A DNA stretch of 17,715 nt, taken from Planctomycetaceae bacterium. GTDB taxonomy: Bacteria; Planctomycetota; Phycisphaerae; Phycisphaerales; SM1A02. The notes under the pieces are model-generated. The model was not told the DNA's origin. It did no database searches and saw only the letters and a list, made by a program, of their open reading frames with translations. Position 1 is the stretch's first letter; each line of letters begins with the position of its first letter. The position numbers and the translations under genes are program-made. The DNA lies in NCBI GenBank assembly GCA_947474205.1, contig CANJIC010000012.1, forward strand, positions 1 to 17,715, given 5' to 3'. Below are positions 7,822-15,142 of the stretch, one piece after another.

Positions 7822-7948
7822 CTTATCACTACGGTTTTTACCTGACAACTCCCTCGCTACTCAAGATTTGTCGCGCCTCTGAGCGCCATTTTGCCAAGCT
7901 CACAAAATTTTATTCGCGCCAGCTCAATCTGCGGATACATTTACATTT

Positions 7949-9073
7949 ATGTTGACCGATCCACGCATTCGTCGTCTGGCTGATCTTCTTATCCACCACT
8001 CCGTCAAACTTGCCGCGGGTGAGCACGTGCTCATTGAAACATTTGATTGTCCCGACGAGATCGCAATTGCATTGTGCGAAGCGGCCAAAGTCGCCAAGGG
8101 TCACGCGCATGTGTCCGTGCGCCGCAATCAAATCATGCGCGCGTTGAACCAAGGCGCGCCCGACGCGTTGCGCGTGTGGGGCGAGTACGACCTTGAGCGC
8201 ATGAAGAAAATGCAGTGCTACATTGGCGTGCGTGGCGCGGACAATGCCAGCGAAATGCGCGGCATTGGCGACGATCAAATGAAATCTCTGGGACGTCTGT
8301 ACGCCAAGCCCGTGCACTTTGAGCAACGCGTCAACCACACGCGTTGGTGCGTTCTGCGCTGGCCAACTGCAAGCATGGCGCAGCTTGCGCAAAGCAGCAC
8401 GCAGGACTTTGAGGACTTTTATTTCCGCGTGTGCACGCTGGATTACGCGGCCATGGACCGCGCCGCCGCGCCGTTGGTGCAGCGCATGCAACGCACCGAC
8501 AAGGTGCACATCAAGGGTCCAGGCGCCACGGATTTGCGTTTCAGTATCAAGGGAATTGGCGTTGTCCCCTGCTGCGGCGACCGCAACATTCCAGACGGCG
8601 AAGTCTTCACCGCGCCCGTGCGCGACAGCATTGAGGGCGTGCTGCAATATAACACGCCAACACTTCACAACGGAAATAGTTTCGAAAGCATCCGCCTTGA
8701 ATTTTCCAAGGGCAAGATCATCAAGACCGACTGCGCCTCTGGCGACAAAGCGTTGCTTGAAAGCATCTTCAACACCGACGAGGGCGCGCGCTATGTGGGC
8801 GAGTTCGCCATTGGTTTTAATCCGCACATTCTCGAGCCCATGAAAGACATTCTCTTTGACGAGAAAATCGCCGGCAGTTTCCACTTCACGCCCGGTCGCT
8901 GCTACGAGGAAACTGACAACGGCAACAAAAGCGACATTCACTGGGATTTAGTCTGCATTCAGCGGCCTGAATATGGTGGCGGCACAATTTCGTTCGATGG
9001 CGAAGTGATTCGCAAAGATGGAATCTTTGTGGCGAAGGAACTTGAAGGCCTGAATCCAAATCGGCTTGCGTAA
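7949..9073 (+). CDS. Aminopeptidase, M29 family (AmpS/PepS-like metallopeptidase)
   Basis: This is a cytoplasmic metallo-aminopeptidase of about the usual M29 length (374 residues). The N-terminal domain begins MLTDPRIRRLADLLIHHSVKL, typical of the family. Next come VLIETFDCPDEIAIALCEAA (27-46) and a segment CYIGVRGADNASEMRGI (90-106). The C-terminal domain carries the expected dinuclear-metal ligands. These are E218 in NIPDGEVFTAP, E285 in YVGEFAIGFNP, H312 in GSFHF, then Y319, H331 and D333 in DIHWDLV. GPGATDLRFSI (190-200) is the conserved strand preceding the metal site. The ATG at 7949 is preceded by AT-rich DNA without a clear ribosome binding site. The gene ends about 60 bases before a bidirectional terminator. 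Substrate range is not readable from the sequence. Confidence 0.93.
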   Translation: MLTDPRIRRLADLLIHHSVKLAAGEHVLIETFDCPDEIAIALCEAAKVAKGHAHVSVRRNQIMRALNQGAPDALRVWGEYDLERMKKMQCYIGVRGADNASEMRGIGDDQMKSLGRLYAKPVHFEQRVNHTRWCVLRWPTASMAQLAQSSTQDFEDFYFRVCTLDYAAMDRAAAPLVQRMQRTDKVHIKGPGATDLRFSIKGIGVVPCCGDRNIPDGEVFTAPVRDSIEGVLQYNTPTLHNGNSFESIRLEFSKGKIIKTDCASGDKALLESIFNTDEGARYVGEFAIGFNPHILEPMKDILFDEKIAGSFHFTPGRCYEETDNGNKSDIHWDLVCIQRPEYGGGTISFDGEVIRKDGIFVAKELEGLNPNRLA

Positions 9074-9136
9074 GACGACACGCGATTGTCGCGTGATCAC
9101 AATCCTTGGAACACATTCGCGAATTCATACACACAT

Positions 9137-9167
9137 AAAAACACCGCGCTTCACGCGCGGTGTTTTT
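9137..9167. terminator. Bidirectional intrinsic terminator
   Basis: A perfect stem ACACCGCGC / GCGCGGTGT (9141-9149 and 9155-9163) has a five-base loop, TTCAC. It is flanked by AAAA on the left and TTTTT on the right. It therefore works as an intrinsic terminator in both directions, between the convergent M29 peptidase and lipoprotein genes. Confidence 0.9.
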
Positions 9168-9192
9168 GAATGTTCTTCAATGATCTTTCACA

Positions 9193-9510
9193 TCATTGTG
9201 GCGGCGCGGGCGGCGCGGCTGGAGTTTTCTTTGGCGGCGGCTCCGCATTGGTGCCCTGCTCCATAGCTTGCTCCAAGTTTGCGTTGTAGTCCGCCACTTT
9301 CACTTTCAAATCCTCGGCTTGATCCATGGCTTTGCCGTAAGTGCTCTCGCGATGACCCACTGCTTTGGGAACAACAAATGGTTTTGATTCCGGTGTTTTT
9401 CCACACGCCACAAGAAAAATCGTCGCGAGACAAAATACTCTGGCGATTGGCGCAGTTGCAATAACGCCGCGCAATACACTCACATTGTGTAAAGACCAAG
9501 GAATAAACAT
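9193..9510 (-). CDS. Small secreted lipoprotein of unknown function
   Basis: A 105-residue protein from the ATG at 9508-9510; an in-frame GTG at 9523-9525 would add five residues. The N-terminal signal sequence contains a hydrophobic run (ARVFCLATIFLVAC) ending in a lipobox LVAC followed by GK. The mature lipoprotein would thus start at Cys36. The mature part has a helical, heptad-like segment (AMDQAEDLKVKVADYNANLEQAMEQ) and a Pro/Ala/Lys-rich tail ending in PPAPPQ. No family is recognised. The longer GTG form would overlap the FKBP gene stop at 9515-9517, and the ATG lies only four bases after it. Co-transcription and coupled translation with the FKBP protein are therefore likely. GGTGG, about seven bases before the ATG, may serve as its ribosome binding site. 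It may act with the exported isomerase at the envelope (inference). Confidence 0.75.
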   Translation of the reverse strand: MFIPWSLHNVSVLRGVIATAPIARVFCLATIFLVACGKTPESKPFVVPKAVGHRESTYGKAMDQAEDLKVKVADYNANLEQAMEQGTNAEPPPKKTPAAPPAPPQ

Positions 9511-9514
9511 TCGT

Positions 9515-10513
9515 TTATCCACCACCGTTTGGTGGCGGCGCAGATCCGCCCGCAGGTGTGGAAGTTGGCGCTCCAGTTGGCGGCATGGTTGTCATTGGTG
9601 TCCTTGGCGCGGGCGGGGCCATGTCGGCATCAACCAACTCAACATCAAATACCAGCGTGGCCTTTGGCGGAATCACTGGCGGACGACCTTGCTCGCCATA
9701 CGCCAAACTCCAAGGAATAATCAACTTTCGCTTCTCGCCAATTTTCATTGGCTGCACGCCTTGAGTCCAACCTTTAATCACGCGGTCCAAGCGAAATTCA
9801 ATTGGCTTTCCGCGCTCAATGCTGCTGTCAAATTTCTTGCCGTCCACCAAGTAGCCGCTGTAATTCACCTTCACCATGGAATCAGTTCCCTTTGGTGTGG
9901 CGCCCGTTCCTTCTTGAAGCACAATCCATTGCACGCCACCAAATTCTCCTTGCATTGGCGCGTCCGTGGCGTCGCCAGGCAACTGCGCAGCAACTTGATC
10001 GGACACAATTGTTCCATCAACCGCGTTCACACTTACAAGATGGCTCTTGCCACCAGCGAACACGGACACTTTCCATGTTGGTGGATCGGCCAGCAAATCG
10101 CTGTCCACATTGCCAACCTTGCCCGGCACCTTTGCCGAAGCCGCAACAACCGCCGCAAGCGCATCCAACTTTGGAATGCGCATTTCACCGGTCTTGGCGT
10201 CAATCAACACGCGCACCGGCAAACCATTTTGAAAGCAAAGAATTTCGTAATCAACTTTGTCCTTGCTCTTCACAATGCGCAGCGACATGACCTTGCCACC
10301 CGTGGCGTCAACCGCGGCCTTCATGGCGGCGGCGGCGTCCAATTTAAAAGTTCCAAGCTCCACTTCAAGTGTCTTTGGATCTGGTGGAAGTTGGGAATAA
10401 TCCACATCACTGACCGTGGTTGTTGCGCCACCTTGGTCGTTGGCAAGCGCAACAAATGAACAAGCGCAAAGTGCCGCGAACATTCCAACCAAACGCTTTG
10501 AAAGAACCTGCAT
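9515..10513 (-). CDS. Secreted FKBP-type peptidyl-prolyl isomerase with N-terminal PepSY-like region
   Basis: This 332-residue exported protein catalyses proline cis-trans isomerisation outside the cytoplasm. Residues 1-24 form a signal peptide ([13 protein letters not shown] before ND). Residues about 53-172 contain two PepSY-like units. The first runs [13 protein letters not shown] ... [11 protein letters not shown], and the second [13 protein letters not shown] ... [13 protein letters not shown]. The FKBP domain spans about 192-296 with the usual active-site set: Y218 (VNYSGY), F228-D229 (KKFDSS), R234, F240, V245-I246, W249, Y272 (AYGEQG), then RPPVIPP and LVFDVEL. A Pro/Thr/Gly-rich tail follows. 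AGGAGA lies five bases before the ATG, one of the clearest ribosome binding sites in the window. PepSY-like units fused to an FKBP domain are unusual. The calls for the individual PepSY repeats are less certain than the FKBP call. Confidence 0.9.
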   Translation of the reverse strand: MQVLSKRLVGMFAALCACSFVALANDQGGATTTVSDVDYSQLPPDPKTLEVELGTFKLDAAAAMKAAVDATGGKVMSLRIVKSKDKVDYEILCFQNGLPVRVLIDAKTGEMRIPKLDALAAVVAASAKVPGKVGNVDSDLLADPPTWKVSVFAGGKSHLVSVNAVDGTIVSDQVAAQLPGDATDAPMQGEFGGVQWIVLQEGTGATPKGTDSMVKVNYSGYLVDGKKFDSSIERGKPIEFRLDRVIKGWTQGVQPMKIGEKRKLIIPWSLAYGEQGRPPVIPPKATLVFDVELVDADMAPPAPRTPMTTMPPTGAPTSTPAGGSAPPPNGGG

Positions 10514-10518
10514 GTGAA

Positions 10519-10552
10519 TCTCCTATTAAGTGGACAAATAAAGCGGACAAAT
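10519..10552 (-). promoter_or_regulatory. RBS and upstream direct repeat of the FKBP gene
   Basis: On the minus strand, AGGAGA (10519-10524) is the ribosome binding site. Two exact copies of ATTTGTCC (plus-strand GGACAAAT at 10532-10539 and 10545-10552) lie immediately upstream, spaced 13 bases apart. Their role is unknown. The rest of the 222-base spacer to rpiB holds only a short array of ATGCGC-CCC-like units near 10675-10704 and no gene. Confidence 0.4.
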
Positions 10553-10735
10553 GCCGCACAAGAATGCTAATCAAAGATAGGCACTTCTGCCCATGCAAAT
10601 TGCGCTTATAAAATTTCTCGATACGGTCTAGCCCCCCTGTTGACCGCTTTTTGTGCGCACTATGAAACGATATCTATGCGCCCATGCGCGCCCATCTTGC
10701 GCCCTGTTTGCCACTTATTTACTATTCGTGTGCGC

Positions 10736-11191
10736 CTAAGACAGCGTGCCCTGTTCAATCGCTTTCACTTTATTTAATCGGCGCATGTGTCGCGGCTCGC
10801 CGCTGAAATTGGCCGCCAAATATCCGCGCACCATGTCCTCGGCCAGCGCCGCGCCAACAATGCGTCCGCCCAGCACCAACACATTCATGGCGTCATGTTC
10901 CACGCCTTGATGCGCGGAATAATAATCCTCGCAGTTGCCCGCGCGAATGCCCTTGATCTTGTTGGCGGCCACGCTGGCGCCAATGCCAGAACCGCACAAT
11001 AAAATTCCGCGGTCGGCCTTGCCAGCCAAAATCACTTTGCTCAGCGCCAACGCGAAGTCCGGGTAATCATCTTCGGCGTCGTATGCATGCGCGCCCACAT
11101 CATTCACGGTGTGTCCGAGCGACATCACTAATTTCTTCAGCGACTCCTTCAACTCAAAGCCCGCGTGATCCGACGCCATCACAATATTCAT
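10736..11191 (-). CDS. rpiB: Ribose-5-phosphate isomerase B
   Basis: RpiB interconverts ribose 5-phosphate and ribulose 5-phosphate in the non-oxidative pentose phosphate pathway. The 151 residues match the RpiB/LacAB family. MNIVMASDHAGFELKE opens the protein with the conserved D8-H9. The catalytic Cys66 lies in LLCGSGIGASVAANK (64-78), followed by GIRAGNCEDYYSA. VEHDAMNVLVLGGR (97-110) includes the conserved His99. The C-terminal GEPRHMRRLNKV segment is typical. The ATG at 11189-11191 overlaps the transketolase stop (ATGA), so translation is probably coupled. It acts in the same pathway as the upstream gene. I see no clear terminator after it. Confidence 0.96.
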   Translation of the reverse strand: MNIVMASDHAGFELKESLKKLVMSLGHTVNDVGAHAYDAEDDYPDFALALSKVILAGKADRGILLCGSGIGASVAANKIKGIRAGNCEDYYSAHQGVEHDAMNVLVLGGRIVGAALAEDMVRGYLAANFSGEPRHMRRLNKVKAIEQGTLS

Positions 11192-13311
11192 CGCGCCGCT
11201 CCCGCCGCATTTTTTGCAATGGTCGCGCGCACCACGGCAGCCACAGGCTCTGGTTCAAAACCAAATTTCTTCAGCAAGTGCTTCAACGGCGCGCTCGCTC
11301 CAAATGAATTCATTCCAACAATCGCGCCATCAAGACCAACCCAACGCTCCCAACCAAGCGGGCTTGCCATTTCCACCGCAATGCGCACGCGCATTTTTGG
11401 CGGCAACACGGAATCCCTGTACGCCTGATCTTGTTTCTCAAACAATTGCCAACACGGCATGCTCACCACACTGGTGCGAACGCCTTCTTTTGCAAGCAAA
11501 TCCTGCACTTGAATGCACAAATTCACTTCGCTTCCAGTGCCGATTAAAATCGCCTGCGCGTCGCCACCCTTGGCTTCGCTCACCACATACGCGCCCTTGG
11601 CGCAACCACTGGCTTTGCCATACACGGTGCGATCAAGCGTTGGCAAATCTTGACGCGTCAACGACAACACGCTTGTCGCGTGGCCGTGACTCATGGCCGC
11701 GCGCCAACACTCGGCGGTTTCATTCGCGTCGGCTGGACGGAACACAAGCAATCCAGGCACCGCACGCAAACCAGGCAACTGCTCAATCGGTTGATGCGTT
11801 GGACCATCTTCGCCAACGCCAATTGAATCATGCGTGAACACATAGGTCACCGGCATGTCCATGAACGCGCTCAAGCGCATGGATCCGCGCATGTAATCAG
11901 TGAAGATCATGAAGCCGCTGCCGAATGGTCGCAGACCACTTAATGCAAGGCCGTTGCAAATCCCGCCCATGGCGTGCTCGCGAATTCCAAAATGTAAATT
12001 ACGCCCGCCGTAACTTCCCGGCTGAAAACTTCCGGCGTTGCCATCAATGCCGGTCTTGGTGCTTGGAGTTAAATCCGCGGAGCCACCAATCATCCAAGGA
12101 ACTTTTTTCGCAATCGCGTTCAACACTTTGCCACCAGAAATGCGGCTGGCCATGCCTTTCGCGTCCGCGGGAAATACTGGAATTTCCGAATCCCAACCTG
12201 CAGGCAATTCATGTTTCCACATTTGTTGCAACTGCGCGGCCAACTCTGGAAATTGCTTGGTGTAATTGGCAAACATAGTCTTCCACGCGGCGTTCGCGTC
12301 TTTTCCATGCTTGCCCACGCCATCGCTAAAGCGCTGCATCACGCCGTCTGGCACCAAAAACTTGGCGTCCTCTGGCCAGCCATACAACTTCTTCGCCTTG
12401 CGAATTAAATCCTCGCCCAACGGCTCGCCGTGCGCGGCGCTGGTGTCTTGTCGCTCGCTGCCAAAACCAATATGGCTGTCAACAACAATCAAAGTTGGTC
12501 GTCCCTTCGTCTGGCCAGCCACACCAAGCGTGCGCACCATCGCGTCCACATCATTGGCGTCTCCAACACGCAACACATTCCATCCGTATCCCAAATATCG
12601 AGTGCTTGGATCATCGCTGTACGCAAGATCCGTTTTGCCTTCAATGGTGATGTGATTGTTGTCGTAAATCCAAACCAAATTATCCAATTGCAAATGGCCC
12701 GCAATACTTCCAGCCTCGCCGCTCACGCCTTCCATCATGCAGCCGTCACCACAAATCGCGTAGGTGCGGAAATTAAAAATCTCAAAGCCAGGGCGATTGA
12801 ATGTCGCGGCCAACCACTTCTCCGCCATGGCCATGCCAACCGAATTCGCCAAGCCTTGACCAAGCGGACCCGTGGTTGTTTCCAAACCACTTGTCCAACC
12901 ATGCTCAGGATGACCAGGACACAAACTGTCCAATTGTCGAAACGCCTTGATGGCCTCAATGGGAACCGCGGGTTTACCCGTCAGTTTGCCGCTCTTGTCC
13001 ACTTCTTGCGTACGCGACAAATGCAGCAAACTGTAAATCAACATGCATGCGTGTCCATTACTCAGCACAAAGCGATCGCGATTAGGCCACAGCGGATCGG
13101 CCGGATCAAACTTTAAAACATTTTGCCACAGCGCGTACCCAACAGGCGCCAACGCCATTGGCGTTCCAGGGTGGCCACTGTTGGCGGCCTGCACCGCGTC
13201 CATGGAAAGCGTGCGAATGGTGTTAATGGCAAGCGCGTCAATCATTGGAACATCGCCAGGAGTTCCGGCAAAAGTTGTGGCTGATGTGGTTGCTGCTGCG
13301 GCGATGGTCAT
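11188..13311 (-). CDS. tkt: Transketolase
   Basis: Transketolase transfers two-carbon ketol units between sugar phosphates using thiamine diphosphate. The protein is 707 residues, including an Ala/Thr-rich N-terminal extension of about 22 residues before the usual INTIRTLSMDAVQAANSGHPG start (conserved His47). SNGHACMLIYSLLHL (84-98), GPLGQGLANSVGMAMAEK (148-165) and the thiamine diphosphate motif GDGCMMEG (188-195) with YDNNH (216-220) are all present. The pyrimidine-binding domain has HFGIREHAMGGICNGLAL. It is followed by FTDYMRGSMRLSAFM and HDSIGVGEDGPTHQPIEQLPGLR. AAGGA lies four bases before the ATG at 13309-13311. rpiB overlaps its stop, forming a pentose phosphate operon. It is divergent from the secreted paralogue pair, with a 138-base spacer. 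Confidence 0.98.
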   Translation of the reverse strand: MTIAAAATTSATTFAGTPGDVPMIDALAINTIRTLSMDAVQAANSGHPGTPMALAPVGYALWQNVLKFDPADPLWPNRDRFVLSNGHACMLIYSLLHLSRTQEVDKSGKLTGKPAVPIEAIKAFRQLDSLCPGHPEHGWTSGLETTTGPLGQGLANSVGMAMAEKWLAATFNRPGFEIFNFRTYAICGDGCMMEGVSGEAGSIAGHLQLDNLVWIYDNNHITIEGKTDLAYSDDPSTRYLGYGWNVLRVGDANDVDAMVRTLGVAGQTKGRPTLIVVDSHIGFGSERQDTSAAHGEPLGEDLIRKAKKLYGWPEDAKFLVPDGVMQRFSDGVGKHGKDANAAWKTMFANYTKQFPELAAQLQQMWKHELPAGWDSEIPVFPADAKGMASRISGGKVLNAIAKKVPWMIGGSADLTPSTKTGIDGNAGSFQPGSYGGRNLHFGIREHAMGGICNGLALSGLRPFGSGFMIFTDYMRGSMRLSAFMDMPVTYVFTHDSIGVGEDGPTHQPIEQLPGLRAVPGLLVFRPADANETAECWRAAMSHGHATSVLSLTRQDLPTLDRTVYGKASGCAKGAYVVSEAKGGDAQAILIGTGSEVNLCIQVQDLLAKEGVRTSVVSMPCWQLFEKQDQAYRDSVLPPKMRVRIAVEMASPLGWERWVGLDGAIVGMNSFGASAPLKHLLKKFGFEPEPVAAVVRATIAKNAAGAAR

Positions 13312-13449
13312 GGATAAATTCCTTATAAAGTTTGAGGACTTTCAAGAGTAGCGGCGAACTCATTTTTTTTCATCTTCAATTTATTTTTGTGACTCAAGCG
13401 CATTTGGACATGCCGCGGCGTCTACTATCTACTCAGCAAAGGAATCAAA

Positions 13450-14208
13450 ATGAACACAACATTTACACGCATGTTTCACAAAGCCGTTGTCACTTCTATT
13501 TTTGTCTTTGGATTCACCACACTTGCCGTCATGGCGCAAAGCGCCCCGCAAAGTCCGCCAAACACTCGGCCACCAACTACCGCACCAACTACCGCACCGG
13601 CGCAACCACCCGCCGCGCCCACCGCGCCCGCCGTTGCAAATCAAAATACAACCGCGCCAGTTCGCAATGCGCCAGCGCCGGAACCAGCCAATGGGCAAGT
13701 TGGAAATAATCCACTCAACACCAATCAATCTATTCCCACCAGTCAATTTATGAAGAATCAAAATGCGGTCCCGACAAGCAAAACGGGAACTCCTGCCGGC
13801 GTGGGCTACAACAATCCTGGTGGCATAGTGAATTCAGACGCGATGCAAAGCGATGCGGCAAACCAAGTTCATTATCACTATCACTATGACAGCGCCGGGC
13901 AACCGATTGGAAATGCTCCAGCTGGATACGCGCAAGCAACATACGAAAATCCCGCCACTGTGCATCAATCCGCCCAGGCTATGCAGAGCTCATCCGGAGG
14001 TGAAAATAGTGAGTACAAATCTGCACTTAATAATGATGAAGGTGGCATGTACCAATACCAAACCAACAACTGGAATCCAAATTCACGCGTGAATAATGGT
14101 GGTGGCGCTGGAATGACAGCCGCCTGGAATCCATACATGGGTAATGGATCCGGCATGCTCACCTATGGCGGTGGTGGCGACGGCGGCATTGAAGGATTCA
14201 ACGACTAA
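13450..14208 (+). CDS. Secreted low-complexity protein, paralogue A (HYHYHYD / GFND family)
   Basis: I do not recognise this 252-residue protein. The N-terminus, MNTTFTRMFHKAVVTSIFVF followed by GFTTLAVMAQS, is a signal peptide with likely cleavage after VMA. Residues about 31-80 are a Pro/Thr/Ala-rich linker. A conserved core follows: SIPTSQFMKNQNAVPTS, TGTPAGVGYNNPGG (112-125) and VHYHYHYD (140-147). In a beta strand this last motif would place alternate His residues on one face, suggesting metal binding (inference). The middle part is Asn/Gln/Tyr-rich, and the tail is WNPYMGNGSGMLTYGGGG plus DGGIEGFND. AAAGGA (13438-13443) is the ribosome binding site. The next gene is a close paralogue in the same orientation. 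It is exported, probably to the periplasm or outer surface. Confidence 0.85.
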   Translation: MNTTFTRMFHKAVVTSIFVFGFTTLAVMAQSAPQSPPNTRPPTTAPTTAPAQPPAAPTAPAVANQNTTAPVRNAPAPEPANGQVGNNPLNTNQSIPTSQFMKNQNAVPTSKTGTPAGVGYNNPGGIVNSDAMQSDAANQVHYHYHYDSAGQPIGNAPAGYAQATYENPATVHQSAQAMQSSSGGENSEYKSALNNDEGGMYQYQTNNWNPNSRVNNGGGAGMTAAWNPYMGNGSGMLTYGGGGDGGIEGFND

Positions 14209-14248
14209 ATATTAATTCCGATTTCAAATTAAATTATTTACAGTTGCT

Positions 14249-14260
14249 TGCAAATTTGCA
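14249..14260. promoter_or_regulatory. 12-bp perfect palindrome TGCAAATTTGCA
   Basis: This palindrome lies in the spacer between the two secreted paralogues, 121 bases before the second start. Ten of its bases (CAAATTTGCA) recur at 17448-17457 beside the MFS transporter start. It is a possible operator, though AT-rich spacers can give such matches by chance. Confidence 0.25.
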
Positions 14261-14380
14261 TAAGAAGATTCATTTGATGCGCGCATAATTGCGTTGGCAG
14301 CGCGCCATTCATATTCGATTGACATGTCCCCGGTGCTTGCCCATTGCGGCGACTACCATCTCCAAAGCAAAGGAATCATT

Positions 14381-15097
14381 ATGAACACACCATTCACACG
14401 CACGTTTCACAAACCCATAGTTACTTCGATGCTTGTCTTTGGATTCACCACACTTTCCGTGATGGCGCAAACCCCGCCCAACACGCAACCTCCAACCATT
14501 GCGCCCAAGCCAACCGCCGCACCGATGCAAGCACCATCCGTGCCCGCCGTTGCTACTCAAAATCCAAACGCGCCAGTTCGCATTGCGCCAGCGCAGCAAC
14601 CAGCCAATGGGCAAGTTGGTGCCACCCAAACAAATTCCGACCGATCTATTCCCAACAGTCAATTTATGAATAATCAAAATGCGGTCCCGACAAGCCAAAC
14701 TGGAACTCCTGCCGGCGTGGGCTACAACAATCCTGGTGGCATGGTGAATACTGACGCGCTGCAAAGTAACAATTTAAATCAGGTGCATTATCACTATCAC
14801 TACGACAACGCAGGCGGATTTGTTGGAAACACCGCTCCAGGCTATGCGCCAACAACCTACATTGATCCGTCCACGTTGCCACAAACGAGCACCTCAATAA
14901 TCCAACCGGCCTACGGACCAGGTAATCCCGCGCCGATGAATGTGAATGCTGGCAACATGTATGTCAACAATCCAAACACGCGCGTTGGCGGCGGCGGAGT
15001 TCCAACAACATGGAATCCATTTCTCAACAATGGCTCAGGCATGCTGACCTACGGCGGCGGTGGTGGCGGCGGCGGAGTTCAAGGTTTCAACGACTAA
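14381..15097 (+). CDS. Secreted low-complexity protein, paralogue B (HYHYHYD / GFND family)
   Basis: This is a 238-residue paralogue of the preceding gene. The start is set at the ATG at 14381 because it aligns with the first residues of paralogue A (MNTPFTRTFHKPIVTSMLVF) and has AAAGGA at 14369-14374. The frame continues upstream to 14294, but that part does not look coding. The signal peptide ends at SVMA. A Pro/Ala-rich linker follows, then SIPNSQFMNNQNAVPTS, TGTPAGVGYNNPGG (107-120), VHYHYHYD (135-142) and APGYAPTTYIDPST. The tail is WNPFLNNGSGMLTYGGGG plus a Gly run and VQGFND. The central core is almost identical in DNA to paralogue A, while the linker and the region before the tail have diverged. 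The stop codon lies inside a 16-bp palindrome. Function is unknown. Confidence 0.85.
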   Translation: MNTPFTRTFHKPIVTSMLVFGFTTLSVMAQTPPNTQPPTIAPKPTAAPMQAPSVPAVATQNPNAPVRIAPAQQPANGQVGATQTNSDRSIPNSQFMNNQNAVPTSQTGTPAGVGYNNPGGMVNTDALQSNNLNQVHYHYHYDNAGGFVGNTAPGYAPTTYIDPSTLPQTSTSIIQPAYGPGNPAPMNVNAGNMYVNNPNTRVGGGGVPTTWNPFLNNGSGMLTYGGGGGGGGVQGFND

Positions 15098-15109
15098 TTT
15101 ATAAATTAG
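15094..15109. terminator. 16-bp perfect palindrome over the stop codon of paralogue B
   Basis: CTAATTTATAAATTAG (15094-15109) is a perfect palindrome that includes the TAA stop at 15095-15097. It lies between two convergent genes. It may act as a weak, AU-rich bidirectional terminator or as a protein-binding site. It lacks the GC stem and U tract of a classical terminator. Confidence 0.35.
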
Positions 15110-15142
15110 ATCACAGTCAATCTGATTTCCACGGCGCGTCAA

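Noticed and set aside
7910..8941. 343-codon open frame opposite the M29 aminopeptidase
   Set aside because: The M29 metal ligands are intact on the other strand; this frame is a codon-bias shadow.
9365..10459. 364-codon open frame opposite the FKBP gene
   Set aside because: The FKBP active-site residues, signal peptide and ribosome binding site are on the minus strand; this frame shows no domain.
10640..10670. TTGACC followed by TATGAA, a promoter-like pair on the plus strand
   Set aside because: The spacing is short and no plus-strand gene follows; it lies between two minus-strand genes.
10675..10704. Short array of ATGCGC-CCC-like units
   Set aside because: The units are imperfect and only about ten bases long, without spacers; it is neither a CRISPR array nor a clear regulatory site.
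14294..14380. N-terminal extension of secreted paralogue B
   Set aside because: The paralogue alignment, signal peptide and ribosome binding site all place the start at 14381.
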